Assembly: GCA_030844565.1 (NCBI GenBank)
Contig: JAUUNK010000020.1
Span: 1-44,879, forward strand
Length of the DNA: 44,879 nucleotides
Direction: 5' to 3'
DNA from: Bacteroides ovatus
GTDB taxonomy: Bacteria; Bacteroidota; Bacteroidia; Bacteroidales; Bacteroidaceae
Below the pieces are notes generated by a model. It worked only from the letters and a program-made list of their open reading frames with translations. It was not told the origin of the DNA and searched no databases. The position numbers and the translations under genes are program-made. Of this stretch, positions 25,950-33,860 are shown piece by piece. Each line of letters starts with the position of its first letter. Positions within the stretch are counted from its first letter, which is position 1.

Positions 25950-27826
25950 GATGCCAGGTCTTCTTCTATCACTAGGTTGTCTATAATAAAGCTTTGACGC
26001 TCCATGGTGTTCTTGCCCATGTAGAACTCAAGGAGTTCCTTCACGGCATCGGTCTTGCGCAGCGTCACTTGCTCGAGGCGAATATCTTTGCCGATGAAAT
26101 GCCTGAACTCGTCGGGAGATATTTCTCCGAGTCCCTTAAAGCGGGTGATTTCCGGATTGGGACCCAACTCGCGGATGGCATTCACCCTCTCTTCCTCGCT
26201 GTAGCAATAGAGCGTCTTCTTCTTGTTGCGCACGCGGAACAAGGGAGTTTGCAAGATGTACACATGTCCTTTCTTTATGAGGTCCGGGAAGAACTGCAAG
26301 AAGAACGTGATGAGCAGCAAGCGGATGTGCATGCCGTCCACATCGGCATCGGTCGCCACAATCACTTTGTTGTAGCGCAGTCCCTCGATGCCGTCTTCTA
26401 TATTGAGGGCAGCCTGGAGGAGGTTGAACTCTTCGTTCTCGTAGACCACCTTCTTAGTCAAGCCATACGAGTTGAGGGGCTTACCGCGAAGGCTGAACAC
26501 CGCCTGAGTGTTTACGTCGCGGCTCTTGGTGATGGAACCGCTTGCCGAGTCTCCCTCGGTGATAAAGATGCACGAGTCTTCTTCGAGTCCTTTTCCCTTT
26601 GGGTCGTTCAGGTGGATGCGGCAGTCGCGTAGCTTGCGGTTGTGCAGGTTTGCCTTCTTGGCGCGCTCGCGTGCCAGCTTGGTGACACCTGCGATGGCTT
26701 TGCGTTCTTTCTCCGAGTCTTGTATCTTTTGCAGGATGACGTCTGCCACGTCGGCGTTCTTGTGCAGGTAGTTATCTACCTCCTGCTTGATGAAGTCGCC
26801 TACGAACTTGTTCACCGTCACTCCTCCGGGAGACATGTTGGTGGAGCCCAGCTTGATTTTGGTCTGGCTCTCGAACATCGGTTCTTCCACATTGACGGCA
26901 ATGGCAGCCACCAGCCCGTTGCGGATGTCGGTGTAGTCCATGCTCTTGTTGTAGAACTCCTTGATGGTGCGGGCGATGTGCTCCTTGAAGGCGCTCTGGT
27001 GGGTACCTCCCTGGGTGGTGTGCTGCCCGTTGACGAAGGAGTAGTATTCTTCGCCGTACTGCCCCGTATGGGTGAAGGCAATCTCGATGTCCTCCCCCTT
27101 GAGGTGCACGATGGGATAGAGCCCGGTGGCGGTCATATTATCGTTGAGCAAGTCCACCAGCCCGTTGCGCGAGAGGATGCGCTGTCCGTTGTAGATGATG
27201 GCAAGCCCTGTGTTGAGGTAGGTATAGTTGCGCAGCATCGTCTCCACAAACTCCGGGCGGAAGCTGTAGTTGATGAAGAGCGTGGCATCGGGTTCAAAGA
27301 AGATATACGTTCCGTTGTTCTCTTCGGTGTCTTCGGTGCGGTCGCTCGTCAGCTCGCCCTGGCAGAAGGTGGCGATGCGCACTTTCCCCTCGCGGTAACT
27401 GCGTACCTCGAAGCGCGAACTGAGGGCGTTGACAGCTTTCACGCCGACTCCGTTCAGCCCGACGCTCTTCTTGAAGGCTTTGCTGTCATACTTGCCTCCG
27501 GTGTTGAGCACGCTGACGGCTTCGATAAGCTTTCCTTGCGGAATGCCCCGTCCGTAGTCGCGCACGCTGACACGAAGATTCTCTTCAATGATGATTTCTA
27601 TCTTCTTGCCTGCCTGCATCTTGAATTCGTCGATACTGTTGTCTATCACTTCCTTGAGAAGCACATAGATACCGTCTTCGGCATGCGAACCGTCGCCCAG
27701 CTTCCCGATATACATGCCGGGGCGGGTGCGCACATGCTCCATGTCATTGAGGTGACGAATGTTATCGTCGGTATATTCTACGTTATTATCGTTTAAAGGT
27801 ATGAGTTCGTTCTCTTTTTCTTTCAT
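25946..27826 (-). CDS. parE: DNA topoisomerase IV subunit B
   Basis: 626-aa ATPase subunit of topoisomerase IV, which separates linked chromosomes with ParC. GHKL ATPase at about 20-240: EVIDNSIDEF, VRDYGRGIPQGK and GLNGVGVKAVNALS. Transducer at about 250-400 with QTKIKLGSTN. Toprim domain with ITEGDSASGS near 425 and DADVDGMHIR near 492, then the C-terminal RFKGLGEISPDEF. The opening HVRTRPGMYIGKLGDGSHAEDGIYVLLKEV fits ParE better than GyrB. It follows the GNAT-like gene by 9 nt and overlaps coaD by 4 nt. The partner parC is not in the window. Confidence 0.95.
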   Translation of the reverse strand: MKEKENELIPLNDNNVEYTDDNIRHLNDMEHVRTRPGMYIGKLGDGSHAEDGIYVLLKEVIDNSIDEFKMQAGKKIEIIIEENLRVSVRDYGRGIPQGKLIEAVSVLNTGGKYDSKAFKKSVGLNGVGVKAVNALSSRFEVRSYREGKVRIATFCQGELTSDRTEDTEENNGTYIFFEPDATLFINYSFRPEFVETMLRNYTYLNTGLAIIYNGQRILSRNGLVDLLNDNMTATGLYPIVHLKGEDIEIAFTHTGQYGEEYYSFVNGQHTTQGGTHQSAFKEHIARTIKEFYNKSMDYTDIRNGLVAAIAVNVEEPMFESQTKIKLGSTNMSPGGVTVNKFVGDFIKQEVDNYLHKNADVADVILQKIQDSEKERKAIAGVTKLARERAKKANLHNRKLRDCRIHLNDPKGKGLEEDSCIFITEGDSASGSITKSRDVNTQAVFSLRGKPLNSYGLTKKVVYENEEFNLLQAALNIEDGIEGLRYNKVIVATDADVDGMHIRLLLITFFLQFFPDLIKKGHVYILQTPLFRVRNKKKTLYCYSEEERVNAIRELGPNPEITRFKGLGEISPDEFRHFIGKDIRLEQVTLRKTDAVKELLEFYMGKNTMERQSFIIDNLVIEEDLAS

Positions 27827-27835
27827 ATAAAATGA

Positions 27836-28972
27836 TTAGTCTATCTTTTTAATATACGCGCGGCGGCGCTTATGTTGTTCTGTTTGGAAATACTCCCATT
27901 GTGCCTGTACCTTTCCGTTCATTTCCAACTCAGGATTACTTTCTGCATAGACGAAGCCCAACTTCTGATAGACTGGGATGAGGTCGGAGAAGAGCAAGGC
28001 ATTGACGCCTTTGTTCTGATATTCCGGCTTCACTGCCACCAGCAGCAGGTCGAGCACCTTAGAACGCCGCTTCATGAAGAGGGCTTTCAGCAGGTAGAAC
28101 CATCCCAGGGGCAGCAACCGTCCGTGGGACTTCTGCAAAGCCACCGACAGGGAAGGCATCGACAGGCCCACAGCCACCAGGCGGTCGTCGGCATCGGTGA
28201 TGAGTGTAATCATGCGCAGGTCTACGATGGGAAGATACATCTTCACGTATTGGTCAATCTGCCGTTGCGAAAGCGGGGAATAGCCGTAGAGGGGGCGGTA
28301 GGCTTCGTTCATCAGTTCGAAGATGGCTTGCCCGTAGTCTTTGGCTATCTTCTTGGCAGATGTATATTTTTTAATCTTAAGGTTGTACTTGCGTTGGATA
28401 AGGTCGGAAATCCTTTTATGCTTATCCGGTATGGCATCGGGAATATAGATTTTATATTCCACCCAGTCGGCGTCTTTTTCATATCCGAGCTTTTCCATGT
28501 GCTCGGGATAGTAAGGGTAGTTGTAGATAGTGGCCATGGTGCTCAATTGGTCGAACCCGTCGACTAGCATTCCTTCGGCGTCGAAGTCAGTGAAGCCCAG
28601 CGGTCCCTGTATGTGGGTCATCCCGCGTTCCTTGCCCCATTCTTCCACCGTCTGTAACAGGGCGGTGGACACTTCGGGGTCGTCGATGAAATCAATCCAT
28701 CCGAAGCGTACGTCTTTCTTTCCCCATACTTGGTTGGCGCGGTTGTTGATGATGGCAGCCACTCTTCCCACCAATTTCCCCTCTTTGTAGGCAAGAAAGT
28801 AGTCTGCCTCGCAAAACTCGAATGCTGCATTTTTCTTTTTGTTGAATGTGTTGAGCATGTCGTCGTATAAATCGGGAACCGAGTAAGGATTGTCCTTATA
28901 GAGTTTGTAGTTAAAGCGTATAAATTGTTTCAGTTCTCTTTTACTGGTAACTTTCTTGATTGTAATAGCCAT
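27836..28972 (-). CDS. GNAT-like N-acyltransferase-fold protein of unknown substrate
   Basis: 378-aa protein, probably cytoplasmic. The frame is open upstream to an ATG at 29020, but the promoter -7 box at 28998-29005 puts the transcript start near 28991, so the ATG at 28972 (MAITIKKVTSKRELKQF) is the likely start. KLVGRVAAIINNRANQ and the C-terminal LDLLLVAVKPEYQNKGVNALLF (an acyl-CoA-binding-like loop, Q-N-K-G-V) point to a GNAT fold, duplicated or extended. It resembles the YghO-like family found in many Bacteroidota. First gene of an operon with parE, coaD and the S41 protease. Acyl donor and acceptor unknown; a role in lipid or envelope synthesis is only a guess. Confidence 0.85.
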   Translation of the reverse strand: MAITIKKVTSKRELKQFIRFNYKLYKDNPYSVPDLYDDMLNTFNKKKNAAFEFCEADYFLAYKEGKLVGRVAAIINNRANQVWGKKDVRFGWIDFIDDPEVSTALLQTVEEWGKERGMTHIQGPLGFTDFDAEGMLVDGFDQLSTMATIYNYPYYPEHMEKLGYEKDADWVEYKIYIPDAIPDKHKRISDLIQRKYNLKIKKYTSAKKIAKDYGQAIFELMNEAYRPLYGYSPLSQRQIDQYVKMYLPIVDLRMITLITDADDRLVAVGLSMPSLSVALQKSHGRLLPLGWFYLLKALFMKRRSKVLDLLLVAVKPEYQNKGVNALLFSDLIPVYQKLGFVYAESNPELEMNGKVQAQWEYFQTEQHKRRRAYIKKID

Positions 28973-28997
28973 ATCTTGTATTGTATAATTGAGCATA

Positions 28998-29027
28998 CAA
29001 AGATACGTGATAATCTTCAAATTACAA
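28998..29027 (-). promoter_or_regulatory. Promoter of the GNAT-parE-coaD-S41 operon
   Basis: On the minus strand TATCTTTG (29005 down to 28998) is a perfect TAnnTTTG -7 box, and TTG (29027-29025) lies exactly 19 bp upstream as the -33 box. The expected transcript starts near 28991, leaving a leader of about 20 nt to the ATG at 28972. Confidence 0.8.
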
Positions 29028-29343
29028 CGTTAAGAAGCTAAAAACTAACTTATAAAGACACAGCGGAGGGGGTGGAAGACTGGTTAGACATTTTGAAACG
29101 AAGGAGGGGAAGAGGGGGGAATTTCTTATGCATCTACACCCGGCGTGCAGGGTATAGTTACCCAGCGCGCAGGATATATATACCCAGCGTGCAGGGTATA
29201 GTTACTCAGCACGCAGGGCATATATACCCAACACGTGGGATATATATGCCCAGCAAACCACACATAAGAGGGCTTCCGCCACCCTGTTTTTGTCCTTCTA
29301 TGCTTATGTCTTTCTCTCTTTTTCTTCTACTCCGATATTCTTC
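29028..29343. other. Intergenic region holding repeat array B
   Basis: About 320 bases between the divergent-side end of the phosphoesterase gene (stop at 29344) and the operon promoter. Purine-rich stretch at 29095-29120, the six-unit array at 29128-29258, then a pyrimidine-rich stretch at 29285-29345. No clear terminator for the locus above it and no convincing gene; a 97-aa frame on the plus strand runs through the repeats and looks spurious. Confidence 0.7.
29128..29258 (+). repeat. Tandem array B: six units of the same 22-bp repeat
   Basis: Units start at 29128 (degenerate), 29150, 29172, 29194, 29216 and 29237, so the steps are 22, 22, 22, 22 and 21, the same order as array A. Units read GGGTATAGTTACCC or GGATATATATACCC, with spacers AGCGCGCA, AGCGTGCA and the like. 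The fifth unit is the short one in both arrays and ends in ACACGY in both. Orientation on the plus strand is the same as array A, although the neighbouring genes run the other way. Confidence 0.9.
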
Positions 29344-31809
29344 TCAACGCGAACCGAAAGAATAAACATTCCCCGCAAAATCGCACACCACCATCCTCTT
29401 TCCCGAAAGAGCCGGAGTAGAGAAAATGGGAGCTCCGAGGTCTATCTTCTCTTTTATAATGCCGGTGGACTGGTCGAGAGCATACAGATACCCATCCGAT
29501 GCCCCCACATACACAATCCCCTGCGAAGCTACGGGACTTGTCTCCACGCCCGCCTGCGGAGAAGTGGAATAAGGGGCGGTATACACAAGAGAAGGATGAG
29601 TCTCGGCTTTCCACTTCACGAAGAAAGTCTCCTTGTCGAGTGCCATAATCCCGCGGTCTGCGGTTCCGAAGATGACCTCGTTGTCGGTGACGAGGGGCGT
29701 AGACGTGACATCCACGTTGGCAGACAGTTCTTTTTGCCGGACAACCTTGCCTGTTTCCGGTTCTATCACGAACAGGCTTTTAGCGGAAAGAAGCCAAAGT
29801 TGCCCGTCCCTGTATACGGGGGAGGCGCCACGGTTGCGAAGACCGTCTTCGGTAAGTTTCCACAGCAACTTCCCGGTGCGGATGTCGTTGGCGTAGAGTC
29901 CGCCCCATTGCGTACCGCTGACGAGGGAGTTTCCTGCTACGGTCAGTGTAGTGGTAGCCCCTTCGCGTTGCGTCCACTCCCGGTTTATCCACAAGAGGCA
30001 TCCCGTCTTCAATTCGTAGGCGGAAAGGCTGGAGCCGATGCCGGCGTAGACTACTCCTTTGTCAACGGTAAGTCCTTCGGTGAGGTAGGGATAGGCTTTC
30101 ATGTCCAACGTCTTTTTCCATGCCAGGGAGCCAGAAGAGGCGTTGACTGCATAGAGGTTGCAAGCGGCGTCCTGGGCAAGGATAAGCCCGTCTTCGTAGG
30201 CGATGGTATTCTTCACGGAGTTTTCGGTAGCGTATTTCCAGAGAAGCTTGCCCGATTGCAGGTCGAAGGCGCAGAGGGAGGCGTCGAGGGAAACGTTGTC
30301 GTCGGTGGTGGCAACAAATACTTTCCCTTCGGCTATGAGGGGAGAAGTCATGAAGATGTTGCTGCCTGCATTGGCCACCCAAAGCGTTTGCAGAGGCAGG
30401 CGGACATCGGAAGAATTGATACCTCCCGTGTGGGCGGCGTTCCCGAGCAGAGTAGTCCAATCCCCGCCCTGTTGGGGAACGGAGGGAGACTGGTTGCGGC
30501 AGGCAAAGGTGTGGGTGGCTACGGCAGTCTTTCCGTTGGTAAACCGGGAGGTGACTGTCAGCTCCAGTTGCCCGGCAGGCAAAGAAGCGGGAAGAGATAT
30601 TTCGTCCGCCCAGTTCCAATCGGTGCAGGGGCGAAGGTTGCCGCGGGCTATTTCTTTGTTGTCCGCCTTATTCTTCAGGAGGTAAGAGACTTGCTGCGTC
30701 TTGGCTTGCGAGCAATAGGTGTTGACGGACAAAGGGAGCTTGCCGCCTGCCGCATCCTGCACTTCGCCCGAAGGGGAAAGCAAGCTTATGCGGGGTTCGA
30801 TAAAGGTGTAGCGCAAGCAGGTGGAGAGGTTGTTGCCGGCGTCTACATGTATTTCCCGGAAGGCGGAGGGGGAATGGTCGATACCTCCTTTGTCCAGCGT
30901 GGCGGTGCAGATGGTGTAGATGCCTTTCTGGTTGCGCACATAGTTGTAGTGCATGTGACCGTAAATCTCGGCTTTGGCATTGTAAGGGCGAAGGTCGAGG
31001 ATGTGTTCTTTGTCTGCTCTGAACACGAAGTTGTCTCCCGCCGTGAAGAGGTCGTGATTAAAAAGTACCAGCGCCTGGTCTTTGCGCATCAGGGCGAGGT
31101 CGTTCTTCAACCATTCGTATACATCTCTTTGGGTGTAATCGGAGGGGAAGTCGCCGTGGCTCATAGGGGTCACCACATAGTGCACATTGCCTACGTCGAA
31201 CGAGTACCATGTGGGTCCGTAGAGAGATTCATAGAGTTCTTCTCCATACTTGCCTTTCACCAGGTCGTGGTTGCCGATGCAATAGTAGACGGGGCATCCC
31301 ATAGTCCCGGCGTTCACCACACGGATGTGCATGCGCTGCCCGGCTTCGTAGCAGATGTCTCCGGTGTGTATCACGAAAGCGGGCTTTTCGTTGGCTACAT
31401 AGTTTTTCAGGTCGGTCACCCATCTGCCCAGCCCTCCTGTCACTTCGGTATCAGTGATTTGCAGGAAGGTATGCTCTTCCGCCTTCGTCCGTTTGCTGGG
31501 GAGAAGTTGGAAGTCATAGCTTCCGGTATTCCCGGGGGTGACAGGCAGATAGAATTGTTTCGCCTCATAGCCGGCGGGAGTGGTGAGCGTAATGAAGCGG
31601 GTCTTCTCATAGCCAGGCAGGGAGAAGCGCCCTTTCTTGTCAGTCTTCACCACGTTGCGCCCGTCCGTGACGGAGACGTCTACCAGAGGGGTATCTCCTT
31701 TATCGTAGACGCCGGAACGGTTCTCGTCGATATATACTTTCCCTTTGAACTGGGAATGGACGGGCAGGCAACCGAGGCATGCCAACAGGGTAAATGTAAG
31801 TATTCTCAT
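29344..31809 (-). CDS. Calcineurin-like metallophosphoesterase fused to a PQQ-type beta-propeller
   Basis: 821-aa secreted protein. Signal peptide MRILTFTLLACLGCLPVHS. A CNA_B/MetallophosN-like beta-domain lies at about 22-95 (GKVYIDENRSGVYDKGDTPLVDVSV). The phosphoesterase core is at about 112-300: Asp120 (QITDTE), GD at 150-151, GNHD at 179-182, NHD at 251-253 and GHMH at 284-287. The first motif is D-T-E where many relatives have D-x-H. A beta-sandwich (MetallophosC-like) covers about 310-440, then a propeller at about 450-821 with PQQ-type blades (GKLLWKYATENSV, GSLAWKKTLDMKAYP, GKLLWKLTEDG, GKVVRQKEL, DGYLYALDQSTG). Last gene of the glycan locus, 31 nt after the symporter. May remove phosphate from a phosphorylated glycan or bind one; substrate unknown. 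Confidence 0.88.
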   Translation of the reverse strand: MRILTFTLLACLGCLPVHSQFKGKVYIDENRSGVYDKGDTPLVDVSVTDGRNVVKTDKKGRFSLPGYEKTRFITLTTPAGYEAKQFYLPVTPGNTGSYDFQLLPSKRTKAEEHTFLQITDTEVTGGLGRWVTDLKNYVANEKPAFVIHTGDICYEAGQRMHIRVVNAGTMGCPVYYCIGNHDLVKGKYGEELYESLYGPTWYSFDVGNVHYVVTPMSHGDFPSDYTQRDVYEWLKNDLALMRKDQALVLFNHDLFTAGDNFVFRADKEHILDLRPYNAKAEIYGHMHYNYVRNQKGIYTICTATLDKGGIDHSPSAFREIHVDAGNNLSTCLRYTFIEPRISLLSPSGEVQDAAGGKLPLSVNTYCSQAKTQQVSYLLKNKADNKEIARGNLRPCTDWNWADEISLPASLPAGQLELTVTSRFTNGKTAVATHTFACRNQSPSVPQQGGDWTTLLGNAAHTGGINSSDVRLPLQTLWVANAGSNIFMTSPLIAEGKVFVATTDDNVSLDASLCAFDLQSGKLLWKYATENSVKNTIAYEDGLILAQDAACNLYAVNASSGSLAWKKTLDMKAYPYLTEGLTVDKGVVYAGIGSSLSAYELKTGCLLWINREWTQREGATTTLTVAGNSLVSGTQWGGLYANDIRTGKLLWKLTEDGLRNRGASPVYRDGQLWLLSAKSLFVIEPETGKVVRQKELSANVDVTSTPLVTDNEVIFGTADRGIMALDKETFFVKWKAETHPSLVYTAPYSTSPQAGVETSPVASQGIVYVGASDGYLYALDQSTGIIKEKIDLGAPIFSTPALSGKRMVVCDFAGNVYSFGSR

Positions 31810-31840
31810 AGTAAACAGGGTTATAGAGTACGGATACGTG

Positions 31841-33718
31841 TCAATCTATTTTCTTCATCTCTTCGTTATACCTTGCTTCTTCGCGGCAAAGGGGTTTGTA
31901 CCACGTCTTGCGCAATATCAGCGTAGTGGCGAGCAGTAAAGCAATGGAGCTCCACAGCCCGAGTTGTTCGCGGACAACCAGATACATCGGGATAATCGTC
32001 AGGCTGCATTGCCAGATGATGCCAATGCCCACATTGAAGGCATCCCGCTTGAAGTTCTTATTTTTCCGGATATGGGGATAGCGGGCAAGAGCCTTGTCGG
32101 CAACCGGCTTCCACCAGCCCCAGGGGCGGACACGGGTGTAGAAACTGATAAGCGTCTCTTCGTCGGTGGGGGGAGCAGAGTAGGTTCCGGCGATACAGCC
32201 TATCAGCGAAACGCCGAAGAGCACGGGGAAGAAATACAGCACCCAGGCATCGGGAACGGTGAACTTCATCACGATGGCAGCCACCACGCCGGCGGTCATG
32301 CCCCAGAAGTAACCTTCGCCGTTGAAGCGCCACCAATGCCACTTCAACACGTTGGCGGCAATATAGCCACCGAAGAGTGCGCCCACTATCCATTGGAATA
32401 TCTCGTTGATGTCTTTCAGGAAGAAGCCGATGGCGGTGCTGATGATAACAACGGCAACAGAGATAAGGTAGCTGCTGCGAATCTGTGTCTTTACGCTGGC
32501 TTTGGGATTGATATATTTCAAGTAGATGTCGTTCACAATATAAGCCGGAGCAGCATTCACGGTAGAGGCGAATGTAGACATGAAGGCGGCGAGAAGCCCG
32601 GCAAGCAAAAGCCCGGCAAGTCCGGTGGGCACATAGCGGGTGATAAGGTGGGGAAGAATGGTTTCAAAGTCGGTGCGGGTAACCTCCATCTGCGCCATGC
32701 CGCCGTCCATCTTGAAGAAATAGATGGCAAGAAGGGCAAAGCCCATAATCATCAGGTAGCGCGGGATAAGCAATACTACCGATACCGAGCCGCTCATAAG
32801 AGCCGCCTCTTTGGGAGATTTACACGAGAGAATCTTCTGCATGTCATAGTTGGGCGCGGGACCTGCCATGCTCATAAAGATACCTTTCAGCAGAGCCATC
32901 ATCACGAAGATGCCCATCAGGCTATACGGCTCGTTTGCCATGCGCTCCGTGAGCAGGCTCATGCGGCTGCTCCAGTCAATGTCCAGCGTCCAACCGAAGA
33001 ACGGCGAGTCCCAACCGGCGGGCACGAAGGAGTGAATCATGTCCGGGGCTACCATCTGCATGCCGATAACTACAATCACCACTCCGGCAACGGTCATGAT
33101 AAGGAACTGGACCACGTCCGTCCACACGATACTCAGCATGCCGCCCAGCATCACGTAGAAGGTGGCAATGGCAGTGAAAAAGATGCCATAGACATGGGGG
33201 ACATATTCAGCAGGAACGTGGAAGGGGAAGTAGGGGGATATAACCTCCCAAGGGATGAATATCTCCATGAACTTGCCTATGCCGATGAATCCGTAGCTAA
33301 GGAACCCCAGCACGCTCAACAAAGCGAAGACCACCACGATGGTATGTGAAAGGGTGGCGCCTTTCCCTTTGCCGAAGCGGGTCTTTATCCATTCCGCCCC
33401 GGTGAGCACATTGGAGCGGCGGAGCCAGACGGAAAGGTAGACCATCAGGAATATCTGGTTGAAGACGGGCCAGAGCCAGGGAATCCACAAGCTCTTGAAA
33501 CCGTATGCAAAAGCCCAGTAGACCATGAGCATAGTGCCCGTAATGTCGAACATGCCCGAAGCATTGGAGAGCCCGAGCATATAGAAAGGAAGCGTTTTTC
33601 CTCCGAGAAAGTAGGAGTCCATGTTGCGGGCGGCGCGTTTCTTGAGGATAAGCCCGATGAGGACCATTAACAGAAGATAGATACAGATGATGACAAGGTC
33701 GGCGGTGTGTAGTTTCAT
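31841..33718 (-). CDS. Sodium:solute symporter (SSS family)
   Basis: 625-aa inner-membrane transporter with about 13-14 hydrophobic segments, beginning LHTADLVIICIYLLLMVLIGLILKKRA. SSS features are YFLGGKTLPFYMLGLSNASGMFDI, LTGAEWIKTRFGKG, FSTFASTVNAAPAYIVNDIYLKYINPKAS (here MSTFASTVNAAPAYIVNDIY) and a long C-terminal tail with further helices. Its neighbour is the GH130 phosphorylase gene; in the B. fragilis mannan pathway, as I recall it, a sodium/sugar symporter gene sits beside the mannosylglucose phosphorylase gene. It therefore probably brings a disaccharide such as mannobiose or mannosylglucose into the cytoplasm. The 142-nt gap upstream holds a hairpin and a possible own promoter. Confidence 0.92.
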   Translation of the reverse strand: MKLHTADLVIICIYLLLMVLIGLILKKRAARNMDSYFLGGKTLPFYMLGLSNASGMFDITGTMLMVYWAFAYGFKSLWIPWLWPVFNQIFLMVYLSVWLRRSNVLTGAEWIKTRFGKGKGATLSHTIVVVFALLSVLGFLSYGFIGIGKFMEIFIPWEVISPYFPFHVPAEYVPHVYGIFFTAIATFYVMLGGMLSIVWTDVVQFLIMTVAGVVIVVIGMQMVAPDMIHSFVPAGWDSPFFGWTLDIDWSSRMSLLTERMANEPYSLMGIFVMMALLKGIFMSMAGPAPNYDMQKILSCKSPKEAALMSGSVSVVLLIPRYLMIMGFALLAIYFFKMDGGMAQMEVTRTDFETILPHLITRYVPTGLAGLLLAGLLAAFMSTFASTVNAAPAYIVNDIYLKYINPKASVKTQIRSSYLISVAVVIISTAIGFFLKDINEIFQWIVGALFGGYIAANVLKWHWWRFNGEGYFWGMTAGVVAAIVMKFTVPDAWVLYFFPVLFGVSLIGCIAGTYSAPPTDEETLISFYTRVRPWGWWKPVADKALARYPHIRKNKNFKRDAFNVGIGIIWQCSLTIIPMYLVVREQLGLWSSIALLLATTLILRKTWYKPLCREEARYNEEMKKID

Positions 33719-33765
33719 ATTATGGATAGAAATAATTATTAGAGTATAAACCTTAAAAATAAAGA

Positions 33766-33813
33766 AAGCACAAAGTTACTTATTTTAGTGGGGGTTTAAA
33801 TAACCTTGTGCTT
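33766..33813 (-). terminator. Hairpin after GH130 overlapping a possible promoter for the symporter gene
   Basis: AAGCACAAAGTTA (33766-33778) and TAACCTTGTGCTT (33801-33813) pair with one mismatch. Read on the minus strand, the stem is followed by a T-rich tail (TCTTTATTTTT), as expected for a terminator after the GH130 gene. The same stem arm contains TAACTTTG (33778 down to 33771), a match to the TAnnTTTG -7 box that would start the symporter mRNA about 45 nt before its ATG. No good -33 box is seen. Confidence 0.6.
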
Positions 33814-33860
33814 CCTTTTTAAAAGAAGAAGTGGGAAAAAGTCAAGAAAAGGAGCTTTCC

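Noticed and set aside
29290..31926. 878-aa open frame on the plus strand opposite the phosphoesterase gene
   Set aside because: The minus-strand protein has a signal peptide and intact metal motifs; the plus-strand frame is its shadow, kept open by GC-rich codon use.
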